Source: Aurantimonas coralicida DSM 14790
GTDB lineage: Bacteria > Pseudomonadota > Alphaproteobacteria > Rhizobiales > Rhizobiaceae
Assembly (NCBI RefSeq): GCF_000421645.1
Contig: NZ_ATXK01000009.1
Coordinates: forward strand, 111,203 to 175,202
DNA: 64,000 nt
Direction: 5' to 3'
Shown here: piece by piece, positions 48,134-56,665 of the stretch
Layout of the letters: every line of letters begins with the position of its first letter
How positions within the stretch are numbered: position 1 is the stretch's first letter
Program-made: the position numbers and the translations under genes
Notes under the pieces: generated by a model
Told to the model about the DNA's origin: nothing
Seen by the model: the letters and a program-made list of their open reading frames with translations, nothing else
Database searches by the model: none

Positions 48134-48617
48134 GCCGCTCGTCCCCGGCGCGCAAGGCGCGGTCGAAGCCCAGCGTGTGCTGGACGAGGCGCAGGGCGAT
48201 CAGCAGGAAACCCAGCGGCAGGCCGAGCGTGTAGTACCAGGCCGGGACCTGCAGGCCGGGCGAGGTGACGCCGCTGGCATATTGATGCGCGACGAGGCCG
48301 TAGCAGTACCAGGCCGACAGGCAGAGCAGGAAGACCGAGAGGCTGGTGGAAAGCCACAGGCCGACGCGGCGCCCGGCCGGCGGCAAAAGGTCTGCAAACA
48401 GGGTGACGGCCAGATGCTCGCCGCGGCGGGCGGCGATGGCGGCCCCGAAGATGGTCAGCAGGAGAAATCCGTTGAGGAGGATCTCCTGGGTAGCGGCGAA
48501 GGAATAGCTGGTCAGATAGCGCACGACCACGTTGAGAAAGCCGATCCCGGTCATCACCAGGAAGATCACCGCGCAGACGATCTTCTCCGCATCCTCCAGA
48601 ACTGCGCGCATCGACAT
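48126..48617 (-). CDS. dctQ: TRAP transporter small permease
   Basis: 163-residue DctQ subunit with four helices and the family elements IGFLNVVVRYLTSYSFAATQEIL and GAAIAARRGEHLAV (residues about 65-78). The start at 48617 was chosen because the frame upstream runs into the hairpin after dctP; another ATG lies at 48611. It overlaps dctM by eight bases. Confidence 0.9.
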   Translation of the reverse strand: MSMRAVLEDAEKIVCAVIFLVMTGIGFLNVVVRYLTSYSFAATQEILLNGFLLLTIFGAAIAARRGEHLAVTLFADLLPPAGRRVGLWLSTSLSVFLLCLSAWYCYGLVAHQYASGVTSPGLQVPAWYYTLGLPLGFLLIALRLVQHTLGFDRALRAGDERHA

Positions 48618-48642
48618 ATCCAACTGGCCGGCAGGGTGGGAC

Positions 48643-48668
48643 GGGCGGCGTTCCAAAGAACGCCGCCC
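48643..48668 (-). terminator. hairpin between dctP and dctQ
   Basis: Exact 11-base arms GGGCGGCGTTC (48643-48653) and GAACGCCGCCC (48658-48668) with a four-base loop, ten bases past the dctP stop. There is no T-run after it on the minus strand, so it is more likely an mRNA-stabilising or attenuating hairpin than a full terminator. Confidence 0.6.
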
Positions 48669-48677
48669 TTCAGGCGA

Positions 48678-49706
48678 TCAGTTCGCGGGCTTGGCGGCGT
48701 CGCCGCCGGAGTTCGCAACGGTGTCTTCGAACAGCGCCACCAGCTCCGGGCCGACCTTGGCGGCCCAGGTGTCGTAGGCCGACTTGGTCGCCTGGCGGAA
48801 GGCGTCGATCTCCTCGGCGTTCGCCTCGTAGACCTCCATGCCCTTTTCCTTCAGGAACTCGATACCCGAGGCGGTATCCTCGCGGGTGATATTCTTCTGG
48901 TAGGCCATCGCCTCCTCGGCGGCGGCGCGGACCATCTCCTGGCGCTCGGCGTCCCAGCTGTCCCAGAGCTTCTGGCTGACGCCGACGAAGATCGGATCGT
49001 AGGAATAGTGCCAGGGGGTGATGTACTTCTGTACCTCGTAGACGCGCTGCGGGATGATCACCGCGCCGATCGGGTTCTCCTGGCCGTCGACGACGCCCTG
49101 CTGCAGGGCCGAGAAGGTCTCGGTCCACTGCATCTGCTGCGGGTTGGCGCCCAGCGCGTTCATCACGTCGATATACATCGGGCCGGCGACGCGCATCTTC
49201 AGGCCCTTGAGGTCGTCCGGCGTCTTGATCGGATGGACGTTGTTGGTCACCTCGCGGAAGCCGTTCTCGCCCCAGGCGAGGACCACGATGCCGTGGCCGG
49301 CCATGATCTCTTCCATGCGGTCGCCGGGCGCGCCCGACGTGGTGGCGTCGACGTCGTCATAGTCGGTGTAGAGATAGGGCAGCGAGAACACCGCCATCTC
49401 GGGCACCAGCGGGGTGACGTTGATCGCCGAGGTGACGACGAAGTCGAGGGCGCCGCGGCCGACCATCTCGGCCTGCTTCATCTGGTCGCCGCCGGTCAGC
49501 TGGGCGTTCGGGAAGATGCGGATGTCGAGTTCGCCGCCGCTCTTTTCCTGGAGCAGCTCGTTGAACTTCTCGGCGCCCTTCTGCCAGGTCGTGGTGTCGT
49601 TGGTGTTGTGCGACAGGCGCAGCGTCTCGGCCAAGGCCGGCGTCAACTGCAGGGCGGCAAGCGTGGTGGCGATGGCCGTTGCGGCCAGGAGTCTGGCGAA
49701 TTTCAA
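48678..49706 (-). CDS. dctP: TRAP transporter substrate-binding protein
   Basis: 342-residue periplasmic DctP protein. A signal peptide spans residues 1-26 (LLAATAIATTLAALQLTPALA), then LRLSHNTNDTTTWQKGAEKF. The family segment KMRVAGPMYIDVMNALGANPQQMQWTETFSALQQGVVDGQENP contains the carboxylate-binding arginine and the DGQENP motif. The start is TTG at 49706, supported by GGGGAGGA seven bases upstream. It is divergent from the IclR gene, whose operon may handle the imported acid. Confidence 0.94.
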   Translation of the reverse strand: MKFARLLAATAIATTLAALQLTPALAETLRLSHNTNDTTTWQKGAEKFNELLQEKSGGELDIRIFPNAQLTGGDQMKQAEMVGRGALDFVVTSAINVTPLVPEMAVFSLPYLYTDYDDVDATTSGAPGDRMEEIMAGHGIVVLAWGENGFREVTNNVHPIKTPDDLKGLKMRVAGPMYIDVMNALGANPQQMQWTETFSALQQGVVDGQENPIGAVIIPQRVYEVQKYITPWHYSYDPIFVGVSQKLWDSWDAERQEMVRAAAEEAMAYQKNITREDTASGIEFLKEKGMEVYEANAEEIDAFRQATKSAYDTWAAKVGPELVALFEDTVANSGGDAAKPAN

Positions 49707-49764
49707 GGTCGGTCCTCCCCGATCGAATGAAGTCAAAGGCCGGCTCAACCTCCCGAGCATCCAC

Positions 49765-49882
49765 ATGGTGGACCATCGACCTTGTAAGCGGGGCAAACAT
49801 TGCCAGCATGCCGGACCGCTTGCAACCGGATATCCTTTGCTCGACAATGTGCCGTGAGAAACAGCATCCATAATGTGGACAT
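49765..49882. promoter_or_regulatory. two related small dyads between dctP and the iclR-type gene
   Basis: ATGGT-GG-ACCAT at 49765-49776 and ATGT-GG-ACAT at 49873-49882 share the same GG-centred design and flank the divergent promoter region. They are plausible IclR-type operator halves, although the family's sites are usually longer. The second lies just before the ribosome site of the iclR-type gene. Confidence 0.3.
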
Positions 49883-49895
49883 CGGGGAGGCGCGA

Positions 49896-50816
49896 TTGGG
49901 TGGAGATCAACCCGTCGCACGCGAGATCGGCGGAGCCCAGAGCGTCGACCGGGCGCTGGCGCTCCTGTCGCTGATCAGCCGGCACGCCGGCGGCGTGTCG
50001 CTCTCCACCGTGGTCGAGGAAAGCGGTCTCAACCGCGCCACGGCGCGGCGGCTCCTCCTTGCGCTGATGCGCTCGCGTCTCGTCGAGCAGGAACCGGTCA
50101 GCCGGCGCTACCATCTCGGCGAGGAGGCGTTCGTTCTCGGCGTTCTGGCCTCGCGCCGCTACGGCCTTCTCGATGTCGCGATGGAAAGCCTCATCGCCCT
50201 GTCGGCACGCAGCGGCGACACGAGTTTCCTGTCGGTGCGGCGCGACGCCTTCGCGGTCTGCCTGCACCGCGAGGAGGGCGCCTATCCGATCCGCACGCAT
50301 GCGCTGGAGGTCGGCGACCGCCATCCGCTCGGCGTCGGCGGCGGATCGCTGGCGATCCTGGCAACGCTGCCGGACGCCGAGATCGAGCGGGTGCTGGCGG
50401 CCAATCGCGAGATCATGGCGGCGGGCTATCCGCTCTATTCGCCGGAGATCATCCGCGAGCATGTGGCGCTGACCCGAGCGCGCGGTTTCGCGGTCAATCC
50501 GGGGCTGGTGCTGCCGAACTCCTGGGCCATCGCGAAGGTGGTGCATTATCCCGACGGTCGGGTCGCCGGCGCGCTCAGCCTCTCGGCGATCGACAGCCGC
50601 ATGGGCGAGACCCGGCAAGGCGAGCTGGCCTCCCTCATCGAGCACGAGGTCAAGGCCGTCGAAGCCCGGTTGCGCCAGATGTTCGCGCCCGACGGCCCGC
50701 GACAGGACAACATGAGACCGCAGACGAGGCCGCCGGCGGACAAGCGCGCCGCACCAACCGGCCCCGCAAGCGGACAGGCCGCTTCACGGTTCGAACTCGA
50801 AAGGATCAGGCAATGA
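49896..50816 (+). CDS. IclR-family transcriptional regulator
   Basis: 306-residue regulator. The N-terminal winged helix (about residues 13-70) reads SVDRALALLSLISRHAGGVSLSTVVEESGLNRATARRLL, and the C-terminal GAF-like effector domain includes GDRHPLGVGGGSLAILATLPD. The start is best placed at TTG 49896, preceded by GGGGAGG; GTG at 49875 is also in frame. It is divergent from the TRAP genes and overlaps the thiolase by ATGA, so it probably senses the imported acid or its CoA ester and controls both units. Confidence 0.9.
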   Translation: MGGDQPVAREIGGAQSVDRALALLSLISRHAGGVSLSTVVEESGLNRATARRLLLALMRSRLVEQEPVSRRYHLGEEAFVLGVLASRRYGLLDVAMESLIALSARSGDTSFLSVRRDAFAVCLHREEGAYPIRTHALEVGDRHPLGVGGGSLAILATLPDAEIERVLAANREIMAAGYPLYSPEIIREHVALTRARGFAVNPGLVLPNSWAIAKVVHYPDGRVAGALSLSAIDSRMGETRQGELASLIEHEVKAVEARLRQMFAPDGPRQDNMRPQTRPPADKRAAPTGPASGQAASRFELERIRQ

Positions 50817-51982
50817 GCAAGGCACAGATGGTCGGCTGGTCGCACAGCCATTTCGGCAAGTCCGAGGCGCCGACGACCCAGGCGCTGATGGGCGAGGTCG
50901 TCGCCCCGGCGCTGGAGCATGCCGGGATCGGCGCCGAAAGCGTCGACGGCGTCTTCGTCGGTGTCATGAACAACGGCTTCTCCAAGCAGGACTTCCAGGG
51001 CGCCCTCGTCGGCATGGCCCATGAGGGGCTCGGCATGGTGCCGGCGGTGCGGATGGAAAACGCCTGCGCCACCGGCTCGGCGGCGCTCTACAGCGCCATC
51101 GACTTCATCGAATCCGGCCGCGGGCGGATCGCGCTGGTGGTCGGCGCCGAGAAGATGACGGCGATCCCGACGGTCCAGACCGGCGACATCCTGCTGGGCG
51201 CGAGCTACCGCGAGGAGGAGGCCGAGGTGGAAGGGGGCTTTGCCGGCCTTTTCGGGCGGATCGCCCAGCAATATTTCCAGAAATACGGCGACCGCTCCGA
51301 GGAACTGGCGATGATCGCCGCCAAGAACCACAAGAACGGCATGGCCAATCCCTACGCCCACATGCGCAAGGATTTCGGCTTCGACTTCTGCAACATCATC
51401 TCCGACAAGAACCCCTATGTCGCCGCACCGCTGCGGCGCACCGACTGTTCGCTGATCTCCGACGGCGCGGCGGCGATCGTTCTGGCCGACGAGGAGACGG
51501 CGGCCGGCCTCGAGCGGGCGATCGCCTTCCGCTCGCGCCGCCACATGAACGACGTCCTGGCGCTCAGCCGCCGCGACGTGACCGAGTTCGCCGGGGCGCG
51601 CCGGGCCTGGTCCCGGGCACTGGAGGATGGCGGCGTGTCGCTGGACGATCTCGACTTCGTCGAGACCCATGACTGCTTCACCATCGCCGAGATGATCGAA
51701 TACGAGGCCATGGGCCTCGCCCAGCCGGGCCAGGGCTACCGGGTGATCCGCGACGGCGTGTCGGCCAAGGACGGCCGGCTGCCGGTGAACCCGTCGGGCG
51801 GTCTGAAATCGAAGGGCCATCCGATCGGCGCCACCGGCGTCTCGATGCATGTGATGGCGGCGATGCAGCTGATGGGCGAGGCCGGCGACATGCAGGTGCC
51901 GGAAGCGACGATGGCCGGCGTCTTCAACATGGGCGGTGCCGCGGTCGCCAATTACGTCTCCATCCTGGAGCGTGCCAAGTGA
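50813..51982 (+). CDS. thiolase-family acyltransferase (SCP2-type)
   Basis: 389-residue thiolase-like enzyme. The nucleophilic cysteine is in RMENACATGSAALYSA (about C83). The C-terminal catalytic elements are FVETHDCFTIAEMIEYEAMGL and NPSGGLKSKGHPIGATG with the histidine near 345. The pattern matches SCP2-type, degradative, non-canonical thiolases. It is coupled to the IclR gene upstream and the AMP ligase downstream by four-base overlaps. Cleavage of a 3-ketoacyl-CoA is the expected role; the chain is unknown. Confidence 0.9.
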   Translation: MSKAQMVGWSHSHFGKSEAPTTQALMGEVVAPALEHAGIGAESVDGVFVGVMNNGFSKQDFQGALVGMAHEGLGMVPAVRMENACATGSAALYSAIDFIESGRGRIALVVGAEKMTAIPTVQTGDILLGASYREEEAEVEGGFAGLFGRIAQQYFQKYGDRSEELAMIAAKNHKNGMANPYAHMRKDFGFDFCNIISDKNPYVAAPLRRTDCSLISDGAAAIVLADEETAAGLERAIAFRSRRHMNDVLALSRRDVTEFAGARRAWSRALEDGGVSLDDLDFVETHDCFTIAEMIEYEAMGLAQPGQGYRVIRDGVSAKDGRLPVNPSGGLKSKGHPIGATGVSMHVMAAMQLMGEAGDMQVPEATMAGVFNMGGAAVANYVSILERAK

Positions 51983-53610
51983 CGACAGGCGTCCTGACGG
52001 GCGACCCGAAGGGCGGCGTCGCGCCGCAATCGACGCGGGTCGCCAATCTCGCGCATTTCCTGACGCGGGCCGCCCGCCGCCTCGGCGGCGAGGTCGGCCT
52101 CGTCTGGGGCGAGACGGAATGGAACTGGGCGGAGATCGACGCGCGGGCCTCGGCCATGGCGGCGGCGCTGCGCGATCGCTACGGCGTATCGAAGGGCGAC
52201 CGGATCCTGGTGCAGTCGCAGAACTGCAACCAGATGTTCGAATCCATGTTCGCCTGCTTTCGCCTCGGCGCGGTCTGGGTGCCGACGAATTTCCGCCAGA
52301 CGCCGGACGAGGTCGCCTATCTCGCCAGGGCCAGCGGCGCGACGGGGATGATCTGCAACGCCGCCTTTCCCGATCATGCCGAAGCCTGCCGGGCGGCCTG
52401 TCCCGATCTCGGCTTCGTGGTGGCGATCGGTGCGGCCGCATTCGGCGAGGATTACGACACGCTCGTCGCCGCCCATCGCGGGGTCGTGGTGGCGAATGCT
52501 TCGGTCGATCGCGACGATCCCTGCTGGTTCTTCTTCACCTCGGGCACGACGGGCCGGCCGAAGGCGGCGGTGCTGACCCACGGCCAGATGTCCTTCGTGG
52601 CGACCAACCATCTCTGCGATCTGATGCCCGGGACCGGGCCGCGCGATGCCTCGCTGGTGGTCGCGCCGCTGTCGCACGGCGCGGGTGTCCATCAGCTGAC
52701 GCAGGTCGCGGCGGGGGCGAAGACGATCCTGATGCCCACCGAGCGCTTCGACATCGCCGCCGCCTGGCGCCTCGTCCAGGAATGGCGTGTGACGAACATG
52801 TTCACCGTGCCGACCATTCTGAAGATGCTGGTCGAGCATCCGGCGGCCGCCGAATACGACCATTCCTCGCTGCGCCACGTGATCTATGCCGGTGCGCCCA
52901 TGTACCGCGCCGACCAGAAGCGGGCGCTGGAGACGCTCGGCCCGGTGATCGTGCAGTATTTCGGGCTGGGCGAGGTGACCGGCAACATCACCGTCCTGCC
53001 GGCCCATGAGCATTCGGCCGACGACGCGGCAGCGCGCATCGGCAGCTGCGGCTACGAGCGCACCGGCATGGCGATCTCGATCCAGGACGAGGCGGGCACC
53101 GAACTCGGACCGAACGAGACCGGCGAGATCTGCGTCACCGGCCCTGCTGTCTTTGCGGGCTATTACGACAATCCGGACGCCAATGCGAAGGCGTTTCGCA
53201 ATGGCTGGTTCCGCACCGGCGATCTCGGCCATCTCGATGCCGAGGGCTATCTGTCGATCACCGGCCGCGCCTCGGACATGTATATTTCCGGCGGCTCCAA
53301 CGTCTATCCGCGCGAGATCGAGGAGAAGATCCTCACCCATCCGAAGATCAGCGAGGTCGCGGTTCTCGGCGTGCCCGACCCGGTCTGGGGCGAGGTCGGC
53401 ATCGCGGTCTGCGTGACTGTTGCCGGCGAAAGCGTCGGCGAGGCCGAGCTTGGGACATTCCTCGACGGCAAGATGTCGCGCTACAAGCTGCCCAAGCGCT
53501 TCGTCTTCGTCGACGAAATGCCGAAATCGGCCTATGGCAAGATCACCAAGAAGCTGGTGCGCCAGGCGCTGGAAGAGCGCGGGCTTCTGGACGGCGAGCG
53601 CGCGGTGTGA
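51979..53610 (+). CDS. AMP-forming acyl-CoA ligase
   Basis: 543-residue ANL-superfamily ligase. The P-loop is FFTSGTTGRPKAAVLTHGQ near residue 180, the adenylation motif is YFGLGEVTGNITVL near 320, YISGGSNVYPREIEE lies near 435, and the catalytic lysine is in SAYGKITKKLVR near 520. It activates a carboxylic acid with ATP and CoA. The start is GTG at 51979, overlapping the thiolase stop as GTGA. It would convert the acid imported by the neighbouring TRAP system into a CoA ester. Confidence 0.92.
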   Translation: MTTGVLTGDPKGGVAPQSTRVANLAHFLTRAARRLGGEVGLVWGETEWNWAEIDARASAMAAALRDRYGVSKGDRILVQSQNCNQMFESMFACFRLGAVWVPTNFRQTPDEVAYLARASGATGMICNAAFPDHAEACRAACPDLGFVVAIGAAAFGEDYDTLVAAHRGVVVANASVDRDDPCWFFFTSGTTGRPKAAVLTHGQMSFVATNHLCDLMPGTGPRDASLVVAPLSHGAGVHQLTQVAAGAKTILMPTERFDIAAAWRLVQEWRVTNMFTVPTILKMLVEHPAAAEYDHSSLRHVIYAGAPMYRADQKRALETLGPVIVQYFGLGEVTGNITVLPAHEHSADDAAARIGSCGYERTGMAISIQDEAGTELGPNETGEICVTGPAVFAGYYDNPDANAKAFRNGWFRTGDLGHLDAEGYLSITGRASDMYISGGSNVYPREIEEKILTHPKISEVAVLGVPDPVWGEVGIAVCVTVAGESVGEAELGTFLDGKMSRYKLPKRFVFVDEMPKSAYGKITKKLVRQALEERGLLDGERAV

Positions 53611-53659
53611 GCATCGGGCCGGCCATCCTTCCGGCGATGTCCTCGCGAACGGAATTGTC

Positions 53660-54535
53660 GTGACGGCGCCCCGGCGGATCGTTCATCCGGGCCCGGACGC
53701 GGAAGAGCGATCCTGCGTCGCGTCGGCGCGCGCGGTGCCGCTCGACTTCACCGTGCCGGCCGGTGAGATCGTCAATGCCGGGATCGCCGAGGGGCTTGCT
53801 GCGGCAGGCTGCGACGGCGCCTGGGTCGATTTGTCCGACGGTCGCTTCGCGCCGTTTCGCTACGTGATGCCCGCAGGCTCGCCCGGCCCGAGCCACGCAG
53901 CCTGGTACAGCGAGACCTTCGCGCCGGAGGGCATCGTCACCGTCGAGGCGGCCGGCGCCATCGTCGGCTGGCGCGACGGCGAACCCTTCCTCCACTGCCA
54001 CGGCATCTGGACCGATCCGGCCGGCGACCGGGCGATGGGGCACATGCTGCCGCTCGACACCCGCACGGCCGAGCCGCTGCATGTCCGCGGCACAGGACTC
54101 GTCGGTGCCAGCTTTGTCGCGCGGCACGACGCCGAGACCAATTTCACCCTCTTCGCTGCCGAAACGATGCCGCGCGACGGCGTGTCCGGATCCGCTACCG
54201 GCGACGGTACCCGCGCGCTGGCCGTCACGCTGCGGCCCAATCAGGACGTGGGCACCGCCATCGCGGCAATCTGCGCGGAACGCGGGATCACCGACGCGCG
54301 TCTCTTCGGCATCGGCAGCCTCAACGGCGGGCGCTTCACGAACGGGCCAGCGATGGATTCCTATGCGTCGGAATTGCTGATCCGCGACGGCCGGATCGAA
54401 GTGGGCACGTCCGAGCCGCGGCTCGACGTCAGCGTGGTGGCGATGGACGGCACGATCTTCGAGGGTCGGCTCGTCCATGGCGACAATCCGGTCTGCGTGA
54501 CCTTCGAACTGGTGATCCTGCCTCTCGCCGTGTGA
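53660..54535 (+). CDS. protein with two PCC (DUF296) domains
   Basis: About 291 residues in this frame; the start is uncertain. GTG at 53660 is the first reasonable codon after the ligase stop, with no clear ribosome site, and the frame is open into the ligase gene. Two tandem PCC/DUF296-like domains are visible. The first has LHCHGIWTDPAGDRAMGHML (histidine-rich, possible metal site); the second has LRPNQDVGTAIAAICAERG with ARLFGIGSLNGG and a final EGRLVHGDNPVCVTFELVI. Bacterial PCC proteins are poorly understood. The place at the end of a thiolase-ligase operon suggests a catabolic or ligand-binding role rather than DNA binding. Confidence 0.72.
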   Translation: MTAPRRIVHPGPDAEERSCVASARAVPLDFTVPAGEIVNAGIAEGLAAAGCDGAWVDLSDGRFAPFRYVMPAGSPGPSHAAWYSETFAPEGIVTVEAAGAIVGWRDGEPFLHCHGIWTDPAGDRAMGHMLPLDTRTAEPLHVRGTGLVGASFVARHDAETNFTLFAAETMPRDGVSGSATGDGTRALAVTLRPNQDVGTAIAAICAERGITDARLFGIGSLNGGRFTNGPAMDSYASELLIRDGRIEVGTSEPRLDVSVVAMDGTIFEGRLVHGDNPVCVTFELVILPLAV

Positions 54536-54733
54536 GACGCATGGCGCATCGCGCCGGGCAGGAAGCTGCGCCGCCGATGGATCGAACGCGCCGCTGGTTC
54601 ATTTTCCCGGTCGTGACAGCGGCGTTGCCGCGGCCGGATGATCCCGCATCCCGGCGCGTTCCTTGAGGGGCGGTCATTGCGGAGAGCGCGGACAGGGGCA
54701 ATGATCCCGGCTCCGGCTTGGGAACGAGGTCTC

Positions 54734-55480
54734 ATGTTTCGTGTCGCGTCCTACAATATCCGCAAGAGCGTCGGCACCGACTGGCGCCGGCGGCCGAAGC
54801 AGATTCTCGACGTCCTCACCGAACTCGATGCCGATATCGTCGCGTTGCAGGAGGTCGATCGCCGGCTCGGCGACCGGCTGTCGTCCCTGTCGCCCGGCCT
54901 GATCGCGGAGATGACGCATTTCCGCCCGATCCGCTTCGGCGTGCGGCCGGGCAGTCTCGGCTGGCACGGCAACACGATCCTGGTGCGCAAGGACGTCGAA
55001 TTGCTGCGCCGCAAGCGTCTGGTGCTGCCGGCGCTGGAGCCGCGCGGCGCGGCGCTGGCCGACCTGCAGATCGGCGATCTGAAGATCCGCGTCGTCGGCA
55101 TGCATCTCGGCCTTGTCGGGCTGTGGCGCAAGCGGCAGGCCCGCGCCGTGCTCGACCAGTTGGCGAGCCTCGAAGAACCGCTGCCGACGGTGATGATGGG
55201 CGATCTCAACCAGTGGAACACCGAGGGTGGATGTCTCGCCCATTTCGCCGAGGACCATCACGTCATCGCGCCAGGCCTCAGCTTCCACTCGCAGATGCCC
55301 TTCGTCTCCTTCGACCGGATCATCACCAGCCTCGACATCCATGTGGATGCGGCCGCGGTGCACAGCTCAGAGCGGGCGCGGCTCGCCTCGGACCATCTGC
55401 CGGTCTGGGCCGACCTGTCGCTGATGGGCGCCGACGGCGATCAGAAGCGGCGGGACGTGGCGATGTCGCACGCATACTGA
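54734..55480 (+). CDS. endonuclease/exonuclease/phosphatase-family protein
   Basis: 248-residue EEP-fold metal-dependent phosphoesterase. Catalytic elements are RVASYNIRKSVG (asparagine), DADIVALQEVDRR (metal glutamate near residue 43), MMGDLNQWN (Asp/Asn near 155) and ASDHLPVWADL (Asp-His near 222). No export signal is visible. The start at 54734 follows GAGG. Its 3' end overlaps the phospholipase D gene by 40 bases in antisense. In many alphaproteobacteria these two families are neighbours, which suggests a shared phospholipid role. Confidence 0.88.
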   Translation: MFRVASYNIRKSVGTDWRRRPKQILDVLTELDADIVALQEVDRRLGDRLSSLSPGLIAEMTHFRPIRFGVRPGSLGWHGNTILVRKDVELLRRKRLVLPALEPRGAALADLQIGDLKIRVVGMHLGLVGLWRKRQARAVLDQLASLEEPLPTVMMGDLNQWNTEGGCLAHFAEDHHVIAPGLSFHSQMPFVSFDRIITSLDIHVDAAAVHSSERARLASDHLPVWADLSLMGADGDQKRRDVAMSHAY

Positions 55481-56508
55481 TCGGCAAGGACCGCGCGGAA
55501 GGCCGGCGACGTCGTGGCGAGGCCGTTCTCGACATTCAGGCCGATGCTCAGCATGTCGAGATTGAAGCTGCTGACCATGCTCCAGTCGTCGATGATCGCC
55601 AGCTTGGCGTGCATCATGCCCGGCAGATAGCCGTGAACCTCGACCCCGCGTCGGGCAAGCGCGGCGGCGAAACGCTGCGAGACGAGATCGATGGCCGGAT
55701 GGTCGCTGACGGCCGGCAGCAGCAGGCGGACGCGCACGCCGCGCTGCCTTGCGCCGGTGAGCGCCGACCAGATCTTCCGGTACGGAAACAGATAGGGCGT
55801 CGCGAGATCGATGGACGTTTCGGCGTCGCGCAGCCGGCTCAGCAATGCCTGGTAGATCTGCTGGCGGGCCGGCCGCACCGGATCGCTGGTCAAATAGTTC
55901 CAGTGGCCGGCGCCGCAGGTCGCTTCCGCCGACTGGCTGCGGCTCCGGCGGGCCGAGATGCCGTTGGCATAGGCCCAGGCGGTCTCGAAGGCGGCGAGGG
56001 CCGCCGGCACGATCGGCCCTTCGATGCGCACCATCGTGTCGCGCCAGTCCGCCATGCGGTCGGAATAGCAGGCGCCGCCGGCCATCATCCGGCGCCCGTC
56101 GGCGATGACCGACTTGCGGTGCAGGCGGTGCATGCCGCTGATCGGATTGCGCAGAAGCCGGCTCAGCGGATTGTAGCGGACGAGTTCACCGCCGGCCTGC
56201 CGGAACGCGGCGCCCGCCGGGCTCCGGGCCAGCTCGGCGCTGCCGAAGGCATCGACGAGCAGGCGGACATGGACGCCGCGCCGGGCGGCCTTGGTCAGGA
56301 CATCCATCAGCCGGGTGCCGATGATGTCCGCTGCGAAGATGTACTGCTCGATCGCAAGGCTCGTGCGGGCGCCGTCGCACAGCTCCAGCACCGCCGGCCA
56401 GATGGTTTCGTTGTAATGGAAAATCTGCCACTGCGACGGCCCGGCCGGCACGGGCGCGATGGGCGTGGCCTGCGGAATCTCGGGGTTGGTGCAACTCATC
56501 TCAACCAT
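55441..56508 (-). CDS. phospholipase D-like/cardiolipin synthase-like protein
   Basis: 355-residue protein with two HKD catalytic motifs, MHRLHRKSVIADG (near residue 125-137) and MMHAKLAIIDDWSMVSSFN (near 297-315). The two halves make a PLD-type active site. It lacks the N-terminal membrane helices of full cardiolipin synthases, so it may be soluble or peripheral, like ClsB. An internal ATG at 56499 is an alternative start. Tail-to-tail overlap with the EEP gene leaves no terminator between them. Confidence 0.88.
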   Translation of the reverse strand: MVEMSCTNPEIPQATPIAPVPAGPSQWQIFHYNETIWPAVLELCDGARTSLAIEQYIFAADIIGTRLMDVLTKAARRGVHVRLLVDAFGSAELARSPAGAAFRQAGGELVRYNPLSRLLRNPISGMHRLHRKSVIADGRRMMAGGACYSDRMADWRDTMVRIEGPIVPAALAAFETAWAYANGISARRSRSQSAEATCGAGHWNYLTSDPVRPARQQIYQALLSRLRDAETSIDLATPYLFPYRKIWSALTGARQRGVRVRLLLPAVSDHPAIDLVSQRFAAALARRGVEVHGYLPGMMHAKLAIIDDWSMVSSFNLDMLSIGLNVENGLATTSPAFRAVLADQYACDIATSRRF

Positions 56509-56665
56509 TCACGGACCCATGCCCGGTTTCGTCCTTCGCATCCAACTGTCCGCAACAGGATGGCCGGGCGAAGGTTGCGCCACGACGGCAGCTTTTCCGC
56601 AATATCCGGCTGCTGGTCAGAGGAGCGGCCCGCCATCGGTTACGGGCCCGTATGCTCATGTCGCC

